Shown one piece after another: positions 9,361-16,983 of a stretch of DNA of 33,510 bases. The first letter of the stretch is position 1; each line of letters opens with the position of its first letter. The stretch is from an uncultured Saprospiraceae bacterium (GTDB taxonomy: Bacteria; Bacteroidota; Bacteroidia; Chitinophagales; Saprospiraceae). The position numbers were made by a program, and so were the translations under genes. The DNA lies in assembly GCA_938015805.1 (NCBI GenBank), contig CALLXF010000051.1:1-33510 (forward strand), in the 5' to 3' direction. The notes beneath the pieces are model-generated. The model saw nothing but the letters and a program-made list of their open reading frames with translations. It did no database searches and was not told where the DNA came from.

Positions 9361-9380
9361 TTCTTATAAGATTATAAGAA
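9361..9380. repeat. Palindrome in the trhO leader
   Basis: TTCTTATAA, two bases, TTATAAGAA: nine paired bases on each side. It lies between the proposed trhO -7 box and the trhO start codon, where an operator or leader hairpin could act. It is AT-rich, so chance is a real possibility. Confidence 0.45.
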
Positions 9381-9395
9381 GATTAAAAAATAAGA

Positions 9396-9403
9396 CAAAG
9401 ATA
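9396..9403 (-). promoter_or_regulatory. Candidate -7 box for trhO
   Basis: TATCTTTG on the minus strand, exact TAnnTTTG match, about 54 bases upstream of the trhO start codon. Confidence 0.4.
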
Positions 9404-9619
9404 ATCTCTTCTCCTCGTTAAACGTTTATCCTGACATAATCAAGTAACTTAAAAAGAGGTTTCCTGACTTATTAATGATTATTAAGTGTTTTAGATATGT
9501 TGTATGAAAAATGATTATTTATTAGCATGATCTACTTTAAAGTTATTAAAAGTGTTAATGGTCAGAAATATGTAAAAAATGCAATTTTGAGGAACATAAC
9601 CATAAAATAGGGTATTTAT

Positions 9620-9627
9620 TATATTTG
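9620..9627 (+). promoter_or_regulatory. Candidate -7 box for the traR-like gene and lspA
   Basis: TATATTTG, exact TAnnTTTG match, 53 bases upstream of the start of the TraR/DksA-like gene. Confidence 0.4.
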
Positions 9628-9680
9628 TGGCTGCCCCCATTGCGATTTTGGACAATTTCCGAAATAAGAACTAAAATATT

Positions 9681-10052
9681 ATGGCAAAAAAAAGAGTAAA
9701 GACCAAGTATACAAAAGCGGAATTGAAGGTTTTTGATAAAATGATCGACCAAAAATTAATCGATGCTTATAAGCAATTAGATTTTTATCTAGACTCCATA
9801 AAGGATTTTGCAAAAGATACTGACAGTCGGGTCAAAGGATTAGGAGAAGGAATTGCGGAGGTAGAAAAAGATCGACTAAGCCTTCTTGCGAGTAAACAAA
9901 AGAAATTTATCAAGCATTTAGAAAATGCAAAACTGCGAATCCAAAACGGGGTTTATGGAATTTGTAGGGAAACAGGTGCTTTGATCTCTGAGGAAAGATT
10001 AAAAGCGGTTCCACATGCTACTCTATCTATTGCAGCCAAGGAAAAGAAATAG
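9681..10052 (+). CDS. TraR/DksA-family protein with degenerate zinc finger
   Basis: A 123-residue protein: a basic N-terminus, a long helical region (about 12-88) and a C-terminal DksA-type finger motif (YGICRETGALISEERLKAVP). DksA relatives act in the secondary channel of RNA polymerase together with ppGpp. Only one of the four zinc cysteines remains (C95); the others are Thr, Ser and Ala, a pattern common in Bacteroidota members, so the fold is probably zinc-free. The gene is followed by lspA, and the traR/dksA-lspA linkage (often with ileS upstream) recurs in this phylum. The regulatory role is inferred from the family. Confidence 0.88.
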   Translation: MAKKRVKTKYTKAELKVFDKMIDQKLIDAYKQLDFYLDSIKDFAKDTDSRVKGLGEGIAEVEKDRLSLLASKQKKFIKHLENAKLRIQNGVYGICRETGALISEERLKAVPHATLSIAAKEKK

Positions 10053-10243
10053 TTAGATTTGCTTTATAAAAGTAGAGCCTCTAAAATGAAGTCAATAGTT
10101 AATGAATCTTTAAACTATATAAAGCTTGTAAAGATGATTTTACTAATGCCTCTAATCGGAAATCACTATAGATTTATGACTCAAACAAACGGAATTTTAC
10201 TAAAAGGAATAAAAAAATACCAAATTTTCTTAAACAACTAGAA

Positions 10244-10954
10244 TTGAAAAAAAACACAATAGTATTTCTTGTTATATTTCTAGTGTTGGTTTTAGATCAA
10301 GCCCTCAAGATATATGTCAAATTAAATATTCCGTATCAAGGAGGATTTAATATCCTAGGATTTTCGAAAGCTAAGATTTTCTTTATTGAGAATAAAGGAA
10401 TGGCTTTTGGGATGAGTCTTGGTGGAGACTATGGTAAACTTATCTTAAGTCTGTTTAGAATTGTAATGATTGGATTTTTATTCTATCTATTAAACGAACT
10501 AAAGAAAAGCAAACAATCTTTAGGTTTAATGATCAGTTTTGGTCTTATTATAGCTGGAGCTATCGGAAATATGATCGATAGTGCGTTCTATGGATTAATT
10601 TTTTCTGAATCTCCATATCACTCTTCGGATCTGGCAACTTTTATGCCTGAGGGTGGTGGTTATGCTCCGTTTTTACATGGAAAGGTGGTAGATATGTTCT
10701 ACTTTCCTTTGTTTGAGACTACCTGGCCTTCATGGGTTCCTAAATTAGGTGGAAGTACCTTTCAGTTTTTTAGACCGGTTTTTAATATTGCTGACTCCGC
10801 GATTACCATCGGTGTGTTCAGTATAATACTGTTCCATCGTAGCTTTTTTAAGTCTGATCCTAAAGAAAAAGAAGTTTCATCGGATAAAAAATCTAGTGAT
10901 AATTTACTTGGAGAAGTATCATCCGCTGCTCAAGAATCTGTTTCTAATTCATAG
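10244..10954 (+). CDS. lspA: Lipoprotein signal peptidase (signal peptidase II)
   Basis: LspA cleaves the signal peptide of prolipoproteins in the inner membrane, after lipidation of the cysteine. The four membrane segments are recognisable, with the conserved LDQALK (about 17-22), ENKGMAFG and the two catalytic aspartates in GNMIDS (D112) and FNIADSAI (D184). Some 70 residues separate the two aspartates, against about 20 in E. coli-type enzymes; this insert (with GKVVDMFYFP) is typical of Bacteroidota. The C-terminal 30 residues are hydrophilic and look disordered. The best start is TTG at 10244, since no ATG precedes the first helix. A TAGATTTG box at 10054-10061 could give it a promoter of its own in the 191-base gap after the TraR-like gene. 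Several lipoproteins in this window would be substrates. Confidence 0.93.
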   Translation: MKKNTIVFLVIFLVLVLDQALKIYVKLNIPYQGGFNILGFSKAKIFFIENKGMAFGMSLGGDYGKLILSLFRIVMIGFLFYLLNELKKSKQSLGLMISFGLIIAGAIGNMIDSAFYGLIFSESPYHSSDLATFMPEGGGYAPFLHGKVVDMFYFPLFETTWPSWVPKLGGSTFQFFRPVFNIADSAITIGVFSIILFHRSFFKSDPKEKEVSSDKKSSDNLLGEVSSAAQESVSNS

Positions 10955-10993
10955 ATAGCAGCATTTTTAGCGATAAAGAAGAATAATTACAAC

Positions 10994-11032
10994 CAAAAAA
11001 AGGAGAAAGAAATGTATCATTCCTTCCTCCTT
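10994..11032 (-). terminator. Terminator after the first ArsR-family gene
   Basis: Read on the minus strand, AAGGAGGAAGGAATG pairs with CATTTCTTTCTCCTT through a 3-base loop (15 pairs including two G-U wobbles) and runs straight into seven T residues. The plus strand would have A-C mismatches and no T run, so it serves the minus-strand gene only. Confidence 0.82.
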
Positions 11033-11050
11033 CAAGGGTGTTAGGTAATT

Positions 11051-11356
11051 TTACTTACCAAGAAAATTATTTACCGCCTTTTCAGCACGATAAAGAATAT
11101 CGTAATTAATCGTATAGTGCATGAACTTTCCATCTCTTTCCGCGTTCACTACTCCAGCTAGCTTTAAAATCTTTAAATGCTGCGATGTAATAGACTGCTC
11201 GATACGAAGGGTGTTATAGATCTTATTAACGTTAATCGTTTCATTTTGATCGATAAATTCCAAAATTCGTAGTCTTAAGGGATGGGCCAATGCTCTCATA
11301 AGCTCGCATGAATAGGCAAGCTTATCACTCTCGAAAGTAACCTTAGTCTTTCTCAT
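11051..11356 (-). CDS. ArsR-family winged-helix regulator (copy 1)
   Basis: A protein of about 101 residues starting at the ATG at 11356 (MRKTKVTFESDK). The frame continues 14 codons upstream to another ATG, but a promoter-like GATATTTG lies between the two and the shorter start matches the paralogue. The helix-turn-helix is clear: ALAHPLRLRILEFI, then IEQSITSQHLKILKLAGVV, then a beta wing RDGKFMHYTI. The metal-binding ELCVCDL motif of classical ArsR/SmtB proteins is absent (it reads INVNKIYNTL), so this is not an obvious metal sensor. It lies in tandem with a related gene at 11564-11902 on the same strand. The signal and targets are unknown. Confidence 0.87.
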   Translation of the reverse strand: MRKTKVTFESDKLAYSCELMRALAHPLRLRILEFIDQNETINVNKIYNTLRIEQSITSQHLKILKLAGVVNAERDGKFMHYTINYDILYRAEKAVNNFLGK

Positions 11357-11529
11357 TTGTGTAGTTATGTTCTTATTTCGAATTTGACCTCGACACAAAT
11401 ATCAAAAGAAAAATCCTTTTAACAAAGAAATATTACAAAAAAATGTAATGTGTTTTCTTCGCTAAAAGGATTAGTTTGTAAAACCTGTATATCTCTTTAA
11501 TCTATTTAGTAATCAATTGCCATTAAACT

Positions 11530-11577
11530 ATTGATTATCAATGGATTAAAATTTGGCTTGTAATTAGTTCACTAATT
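11530..11577. repeat. Two small palindromes upstream of ArsR copy 1
   Basis: ATTGAT-T-ATCAAT at 11530-11542 and AATTAGT-TC-ACTAATT at 11562-11577, the second spanning the stop codon of ArsR copy 2. ArsR-family dimers bind AT-rich palindromes of this size. An 8-base word, TAGTTCAC, in the second palindrome recurs just upstream of ArsR copy 2 (11927-11934). The base composition makes chance palindromes likely. Confidence 0.35.
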
Positions 11578-11902
11578 CTTCCACAAGTCTAGAAATTTGT
11601 TCTAGTCTCGCCTGGTCTAAAGAATAATAGATGAACTTTCCTTGTCTTTCAGTTACTACTACCCCAGCTCTTCTCAAAATAGCAAGATGTTGAGAAGCTA
11701 CAGATTGTTCCAATCTTAATTTGATATAGATATCTGTGACTGTCATAGTCTCACTATCTTCAAGTAGATCAATTATCCTCTGTCTCAGTTTGTGGTTTAC
11801 AGCTCGAAGAACCAATACCGCTTTCCTAAGGTCAGCATAGTCTAATTGAACTTCCTTACCGCCTTTTTTTAGAGTAACAGTTTCGTTCTTTTTATTTCTC
11901 AT
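11564..11902 (-). CDS. ArsR-family winged-helix regulator (copy 2)
   Basis: A 112-residue paralogue of the neighbouring regulator. Both share the block HxLRxRIxxxLE..., LRLEQSVASQHLAILRRAGVV and a QGKFIYYSLD wing. The N-terminus is different and Lys-rich (MRNKKNETVTLKKGGK). There are no metal-binding cysteines. It is upstream of copy 1 in the same direction, separated by about 200 bases, so the two may be cotranscribed or separately controlled. It follows tsaB on the same strand after about 140 bases. Function cannot be assigned beyond DNA binding. Confidence 0.88.
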   Translation of the reverse strand: MRNKKNETVTLKKGGKEVQLDYADLRKAVLVLRAVNHKLRQRIIDLLEDSETMTVTDIYIKLRLEQSVASQHLAILRRAGVVVTERQGKFIYYSLDQARLEQISRLVEELVN

Positions 11903-12029
11903 AATCGGTTGGTAAAATTTGTTAGATAGTTCACGGTTTACTCTTCCAATTAGACAAATCCTATGCCAATCTGTTCAAAACCCAAAAGGAAAATAGACCT
12001 AAGCCAAAAAAAGTTCTATCCAGGGCAAT

Positions 12030-12047
12030 ATATAGTTACCTCTATAT
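12030..12047. repeat. Inverted repeat at the tsaB stop / upstream of ArsR copy 2
   Basis: ATATAG at 12030-12035 and CTATAT at 12042-12047 with six bases between; the right arm overlaps the tsaB stop codon. It could be an operator for ArsR copy 2 or a weak terminator stem for tsaB (a run of seven T follows on the minus strand after about 23 bases, too far for a standard terminator). Confidence 0.25.
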
Positions 12048-12734
12048 CAAGGGTTTATTAGAAATAGTGATATTAGGAGGCTTATAATAGGTAGGTGAGA
12101 AATAAGCCATATCCTCAAATTTTTCTCGTAAATATGCATTTTTTGCCATCTGAAAAAAATAAGAAGCACTAGTTTTTTCGGTACTTATCCGAATATCTCT
12201 AAAATTTAAAAGGCTTTTTGCTTTAGTGGCTCCATTACCAGATAAATGCCAGATCGCATTATGCTGTCGATATCTTTTAAATGATTGCTCATCCAGTATT
12301 ATCGGCTTACCGGGTTCTAATACGTGATGATTAGGGTCATAAACGGTAGCGTAAACCTCATCACGACGAGCGTCTATCATAGATATGATATAATTATTAG
12401 CATTAGGATCTAAATCATGGCTTACATATGAGAGTCCTTTTAGGGAGTCTAAAGAGATCAGCGGTATATCTTGGGCAAAACAGATTCCCTTTGCCGTAGA
12501 GCTGCCTACTCGTAATCCTGTATATGATCCAGGTCCGCTACTGATTGCGACTGCAGAGAGGTCGGAGATCACTATCTGAGCCTTAGATAAGGCATCTTCT
12601 ATCTGCAAGGTAAGTTTTGCGGTATGCTGGAAAGATTCTAGAGACTCTACAGTAGAAAGTACTTGCTCATTGTTTATAACACATACTGAGCAAACCTCTG
12701 TAGAGGTTTCTAAGATTAGTATATATGGTGACAT
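12042..12734 (-). CDS. tsaB: tRNA threonylcarbamoyladenosine biosynthesis protein TsaB
   Basis: TsaB is the non-catalytic partner that dimerises with TsaD to make the t6A modification at position 37 of ANN-decoding tRNAs. The 230-residue protein has the ASKHA-type start YILILETSTEVCSV and the diagnostic block ISSGPGSYTGLRVGSSTAKG, with DARRDEVYATVY in the second half. It lies 20 bases after the S41 peptidase gene and is the last gene of the compact glyS operon. This gives the operon a clear translation theme at both ends (glyS and tsaB). Confidence 0.94.
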   Translation of the reverse strand: MSPYILILETSTEVCSVCVINNEQVLSTVESLESFQHTAKLTLQIEDALSKAQIVISDLSAVAISSGPGSYTGLRVGSSTAKGICFAQDIPLISLDSLKGLSYVSHDLDPNANNYIISMIDARRDEVYATVYDPNHHVLEPGKPIILDEQSFKRYRQHNAIWHLSGNGATKAKSLLNFRDIRISTEKTSASYFFQMAKNAYLREKFEDMAYFSPTYYKPPNITISNKPLI

Positions 12735-12754
12735 CTGGTTATTCTAATTAAGTT

Positions 12755-14380
12755 TTATCCCTTTTTTAAAATAGAGTTATATCGTGCTGTGTCTGTCAGT
12801 ACACTGATGGCCTCCTCTATTTCTTTATCGTTAGCTAACTTTTGTTGGGTTTTACCAGCTTGATAGTAAAACCTAGTAACGATATCGTTTTCGATCAGGT
12901 CGATAATTTTATCCTTATAAGTTATTAGATCATTTTTCTTTTCCATTGCGATTTTAGATAGTAACCCATCCATATCATTCGCGAAAGCGAAACCTTCTTT
13001 ATCTGATGCTTCTTTTAATTTTTCCAATAATTTTTCTGACTCCGTCTGATACTCAAATCCATTCTTACTCAGATATCCTTTAAACGCCTCATAGTCGGTA
13101 AACTTAAATTCTGAAACTGGAGCGATAGAATCTCTCTGGTTAGACCACTCAGTTACATAATTAAAAATCATATGCTTATCTGTAAGACCTTTTATAACAT
13201 TAGGCACTTTAGGCAACGCTAGAGGAATATCAGGGGTTACTCCCCCACCATCTAATACAGGACGTCTATTTTTAGTATAGAATGTACTACGCTGATCATC
13301 TGGTATATCAACAGGCATTCCATCCTCGTAATCCATCCCTTGTATACATCTTCCACTTGGGATGTAATACTTAGAGGTCGTTACCTTTAGTCTATTATTG
13401 TATCCGACTTCTTTATGATTCTGGACCAATCCCTTCCCAAAACTCCTCTGTCCTATAATTATTCCTCGATCCATATCCTGAATGACTCCAGAAACTATTT
13501 CAGATGCGGAAGCTGAAGATCCATTTATCATAACCGCCAGTGGAATATCTAAATCTAGTGGTGTTTTAGTGGTTTTAAAGAACTGATCTCTTTCTTTTAC
13601 CTTACATTTAGTACTAACGATCTCCTCTCCTTGTGGTACAAAAATATTAGAGATATTAATGGCTTCCGCCAATAATCCACCACCGTTACTTCTCAAATCG
13701 AGGATGACACCCTTTAGATTATCGTTTTTCTTTAGCTTTTTTAGTTCTTTAGAGATATTAGATCCTGCATTTGCTGTAAATGTGGTCAAGGATATGTAAC
13801 CGATCTCATCACTTACCATTCCAGCATAAGGAACGTTTTTTCTGCTTATCGATCCCCTTTCTATTGTTTTTTTAAGCATCCCTTTCCCTGGACGTTCTAT
13901 GGTTATATCCAGAGATGTCCCTGGTACGCCTCTCACTATCGCATTTAGATCTTCTCTTGACTTTCCTTCTGTGGATTTTCCGTTTATCTTTAAAACGATG
14001 TCTCCCGCTTTTATACCGGCCTTATCCGCTGGCGAACCCTCAAATGGCTCGATAATAGTAATCTTCCCATCTATCTCAGCTGATTTTGCACCTATCCCGT
14101 CATATTTACCTTCTGTAGCAATTCGATAATTCTGTATTTGCGACTCTGATATATAATTAGTGTAGGGATCTAGTGATTTTACCATCGCATCGATTCCTGT
14201 ACGCATGAGCTGAGAAGGGTCTATGTCATCGACATAATGCGTATTGAGCTCTTTATACACGTTTACAAAAATCTCTATGTTCTTTGCGATCTCGTATAAT
14301 CGATCATTTTTTACGGTCACGGCTGACATGCCCATCACAAAGACCACTGCAAGACATAGGTATTTATAGCTCTTCTTCAT
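12755..14380 (-). CDS. S41-family C-terminal processing peptidase with PDZ domain
   Basis: A 541-residue CtpA/Prc-type serine protease exported through an N-terminal signal or anchor segment (KYLCLAVVFVMGMSAV). A PDZ domain lies at about 85-170 (EGSPADKAGIKAGDIVLKING). The S41 core follows, with the catalytic serine S291 in GSSASASE and the lysine K316 in SFGKGLVQ, 25 residues apart as in known members. The C-terminal 150 residues form a helical extension typical of Bacteroidota versions. Such enzymes trim or degrade periplasmic proteins from exposed C-termini. It lies 20 bases before tsaB and 44 bases after the hydrolase gene, in one operon. Confidence 0.95.
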   Translation of the reverse strand: MKKSYKYLCLAVVFVMGMSAVTVKNDRLYEIAKNIEIFVNVYKELNTHYVDDIDPSQLMRTGIDAMVKSLDPYTNYISESQIQNYRIATEGKYDGIGAKSAEIDGKITIIEPFEGSPADKAGIKAGDIVLKINGKSTEGKSREDLNAIVRGVPGTSLDITIERPGKGMLKKTIERGSISRKNVPYAGMVSDEIGYISLTTFTANAGSNISKELKKLKKNDNLKGVILDLRSNGGGLLAEAINISNIFVPQGEEIVSTKCKVKERDQFFKTTKTPLDLDIPLAVMINGSSASASEIVSGVIQDMDRGIIIGQRSFGKGLVQNHKEVGYNNRLKVTTSKYYIPSGRCIQGMDYEDGMPVDIPDDQRSTFYTKNRRPVLDGGGVTPDIPLALPKVPNVIKGLTDKHMIFNYVTEWSNQRDSIAPVSEFKFTDYEAFKGYLSKNGFEYQTESEKLLEKLKEASDKEGFAFANDMDGLLSKIAMEKKNDLITYKDKIIDLIENDIVTRFYYQAGKTQQKLANDKEIEEAISVLTDTARYNSILKKG

Positions 14381-14424
14381 ATCTGAGTATTATTTTACGT
14401 TAATACAACGCCAAAATACCCAAA

Positions 14425-15201
14425 TTAGTTATTTGGATCGCTATCGAAATAAGCTAAAACTATATTTAGTAATTCTACAGGCTTTTCTGCATGGATCCAG
14501 TGACCTGCATCATCGACGGTCTGGATGTCGGCATTAGGAAATACTTTAAAAATCCCTGTGTGATCTTTATCTAGAATATAACTGGATTTACCTCCTCTCA
14601 CAAATAATGCGGGCACTTGCGAATAACTATCCAGTAGATTCCAACCCATAATCTCCGTATAGTTTTTATCGAGTAAATCTAAGTTCATTTTCCATCGATA
14701 TGCTCCTTCTGGATTTCTGGTGAGATTTTTCATTAAAAATAATCTGACTCCCTGTTCATCTATTGTTTTAGATAAAATCTCATCTGCCTCGGATCGGCTC
14801 GAGATGGTTTCTATAGGAACTGATTGTAAAGCTGCTATGATTTTCTCATGTCCTCCTTTATACTGTTTAACACCGATATCTACGACGATCATTTTATCGA
14901 TCAGCTCTGAATAATCAAGTGCAAACTGCATTACTGTTTTACCACCCATAGAGTGACCGATGAGTTTTACGTTTTTTAGTCCTTGCTGATCTATAAAAGC
15001 TTTTAGATCGTCTGCCAGTAATTTATAATTAAAATCATCAGTATGAGGAGACTTTCCATGATCTCGCTGATCTACAAGAAATACTTGATATTGCTCAGCC
15101 AGCTTTTTACCAAAAGTCTGCCAGTTATCTAACATCCCAAAAAGACCATGTAATATAATAACTGGCTCCCCTTCCCCAAATGTTTTAAAATTTAACTCCA
15201 T
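14425..15201 (-). CDS. Alpha/beta hydrolase, YbfF-like esterase
   Basis: A 258-residue cytoplasmic alpha/beta-hydrolase. The oxyanion-region motif is LHGLFG (17-22). The nucleophile elbow is GHSMGG with S84, and the catalytic histidine is H234 in DDAGHWIHAEKP. The usual late acid is not obvious (GGKSSYI). As in E. coli YbfF, the acid may instead be the Asp after strand 5, here D108 in VVDIG. Its ATG overlaps the glyS stop codon (TAATG, sharing one base), so it is translationally coupled to glycyl-tRNA synthetase. The substrate is unknown; YbfF relatives hydrolyse short-chain and acyl-CoA thioesters in vitro. Confidence 0.9.
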   Translation of the reverse strand: MELNFKTFGEGEPVIILHGLFGMLDNWQTFGKKLAEQYQVFLVDQRDHGKSPHTDDFNYKLLADDLKAFIDQQGLKNVKLIGHSMGGKTVMQFALDYSELIDKMIVVDIGVKQYKGGHEKIIAALQSVPIETISSRSEADEILSKTIDEQGVRLFLMKNLTRNPEGAYRWKMNLDLLDKNYTEIMGWNLLDSYSQVPALFVRGGKSSYILDKDHTGIFKVFPNADIQTVDDAGHWIHAEKPVELLNIVLAYFDSDPNN

Positions 15202-16739
15202 TAGAATAAAGAGGACATATCTGTTTTAGCATAAATAAACGTATGCAGCTCATCTATATTAAGTCTAATCTGGTTTAAGGTGTCTCTGTCTCTTACAGTC
15301 ACCGACTGATCTTCTAATGTATCGAAATCTATAGTAATACAGTAAGGTGTTCCGATCGCATCCTGACGTCGATACCTTCTACCGATCGCATCTTTATCAT
15401 CATACTGACAATTAAAAGAGAGTTTTAGTTTATCAAAAACTTGCTTAGCAACCTTAGTGAGTTCCTCTTTGTTTTTAAGTAATGGCAATATCGCACATTT
15501 TACTGGAGCAATTGCCGGATGTAATTTCATGACGATACGAGTCGAATCTTTACCATCTGCATCAGGAACTGTTTCCTCTACTAGACTGTTACTTATCTGC
15601 GATAAAAACATTCGGTCACAACCGATAGAGGTCTCTAACACGTAGGGTACATAATTCTCATTTTTTTCTGGATCAAAGTACTGTAGTTTTTTTCCAGAAA
15701 GCTCCTCGTGGCTTTTTAAATCAAAATCTGTTCGAGAATGAATCCCTTCTAATTCCTTGAACCCAAATGGAAATTCGAATTCTATATCAGTAGCAGCATT
15801 TGCATAATGAGCTAGATTATCGTGATCGTGAAATTTAAGTTTCTCTGCAGGTGATCCGATCGCCTGATGCCATTTCATCCGAGCTTCCTTCCAGTACTCA
15901 AACCACTTCATCTCTGTTCCTGGCTGAATAAAAAACTGCATTTCCATTTGTTCAAATTCCTTCATACGGAAAATAAACTGTCGTGCTACGATCTCATTTC
16001 TAAAAGCCTTACCGATCTGAGCAATCCCAAATGGTAATTTCTGACGGGTAGATTTTTGGACGTTTAAAAAGTTTACAAAAATCCCTTGTGCCGTTTCTGG
16101 TCTTAGATATAATTTACCCTCGTCACCAGCAATATTTCCGAGCTGTGTAGAAAACATGAGATTAAACTGACGAACCTCTGTCCACGTTTTAGAACCACTA
16201 ACAGGACATGCGATCTCATATTCCTCGATCTGTGCTTTTAGATCATCCATGTTTTCTGTAGTCATCGCATCAGCAAGTCGTTTTGCAGCGGCATCGATTT
16301 TTGCTTGTCTTTCTTTTATTCGACCGTTAGTCTCTCTAAACATTTTCTCATCGAAGTCATCAAATTTTTTACGAGCTTTATCTACATCTTTCTTATTCTT
16401 TGCTTCGATTTTAGCGATGTAATCTTCTATAAGGACATCTGCTCGATATCTTTTGTTAGAATCCTTATTATCTATAAGTGGATCGTTAAATGCATCGACA
16501 TGACCCGAGGCTTTCCATGTTTTAGGATGCATAAGTATAGCCGCATCCAGTCCCACGATATTATCGTGCATCTGCACCATCGATTTCCACCAGTACTGCT
16601 TGATATTATTTTTTAGTTCGACTCCATTAGGACCATAATCATAGGTCGCGGCGAGTCCATCATAAATCTCTGATGACTGAAAAATAAATCCATATTCTTT
16701 ACAATGGGATACGATCTGCTTAAAATCCATAATTCTCAT
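15201..16739 (-). CDS. glyS: Glycyl-tRNA synthetase (single-chain class II type)
   Basis: This enzyme charges tRNA-Gly with glycine. The 512-residue protein has the N-terminal block CKEYGFIFQSSEIYDGLA and YDYGPNGVELK. Motif 2 is QIGKAFRNEI and motif 3 is ETSIGCDR, with an anticodon-binding domain at the C-terminus (IAPVKCAILPL ... DAIGRRYRRQDAIGTPYCITID). A Lys/Glu-rich helical insert occupies about residues 110-175. This is the homodimeric alpha2 (eukaryote/archaea-like) type used in this phylum. ATG at 16739 gives MRIMDF; the ATG three codons later is also possible. It heads the operon with the hydrolase, S41 peptidase and tsaB. Confidence 0.96.
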   Translation of the reverse strand: MRIMDFKQIVSHCKEYGFIFQSSEIYDGLAATYDYGPNGVELKNNIKQYWWKSMVQMHDNIVGLDAAILMHPKTWKASGHVDAFNDPLIDNKDSNKRYRADVLIEDYIAKIEAKNKKDVDKARKKFDDFDEKMFRETNGRIKERQAKIDAAAKRLADAMTTENMDDLKAQIEEYEIACPVSGSKTWTEVRQFNLMFSTQLGNIAGDEGKLYLRPETAQGIFVNFLNVQKSTRQKLPFGIAQIGKAFRNEIVARQFIFRMKEFEQMEMQFFIQPGTEMKWFEYWKEARMKWHQAIGSPAEKLKFHDHDNLAHYANAATDIEFEFPFGFKELEGIHSRTDFDLKSHEELSGKKLQYFDPEKNENYVPYVLETSIGCDRMFLSQISNSLVEETVPDADGKDSTRIVMKLHPAIAPVKCAILPLLKNKEELTKVAKQVFDKLKLSFNCQYDDKDAIGRRYRRQDAIGTPYCITIDFDTLEDQSVTVRDRDTLNQIRLNIDELHTFIYAKTDMSSLF

Positions 16740-16753
16740 TTTCTATAAGCCTG

Positions 16754-16761
16754 CAAAACTA
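16754..16761 (-). promoter_or_regulatory. Candidate -7 box for the glyS operon
   Basis: TAGTTTTG on the minus strand, exact TAnnTTTG match, 14 bases upstream of the glyS start codon, which would give a very short leader. The same TTTTGCAG context recurs before prfC (23566). Confidence 0.45.
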
Positions 16762-16983
16762 ATGAAAAGGCTAGAACTATACCATTAGTGATTATAATTG
16801 CCGAATATTTTAATGCTTATATTTCATGCTTCTTCATAATATATACTCATAATTACTACATCTATTACCTCGTTTAATATCACATACTATATTGTGTAAA
16901 TCTCAGAAACAAAGGGATATACTAACAGATAATTGGCATTGGATACTTCCATAAAAGGTAACGACGTTAAAACATTAAAAGTA

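Larger units (their letters stand above)
9343..9680. other. Divergent intergenic region trhO / traR-like
   Basis: A 338-base AT-rich stretch with no credible gene. It holds a promoter-like TATCTTTG box for trhO (9396-9403, minus), a perfect palindrome downstream of it (9361-9380), and a TATATTTG box for the TraR-like gene (9620-9627, plus). A six-base run of C/G-rich sequence (GGCTGCCCCC, about 9629-9638) stands out near the expected transcription start of the latter. Confidence 0.6.

Noticed and set aside
9963-10052. Loss of zinc cysteines in the DksA/TraR-like protein as a mutation
   Set aside because: The same degenerate finger is common in Bacteroidota homologues, so it is a family trait and not a defect of this gene.
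10059-10241. 60-codon open frame between the TraR-like gene and lspA
   Set aside because: It begins with TTG, has no recognisable motif, and its sequence looks like unconstrained AT-rich spacer.
10577-10795. Long insert between the catalytic aspartates of LspA as a novelty
   Set aside because: Long inserts with a GKVVDMFYFP segment are, to my knowledge, usual in Bacteroidota LspA and mark the lineage rather than a new function.
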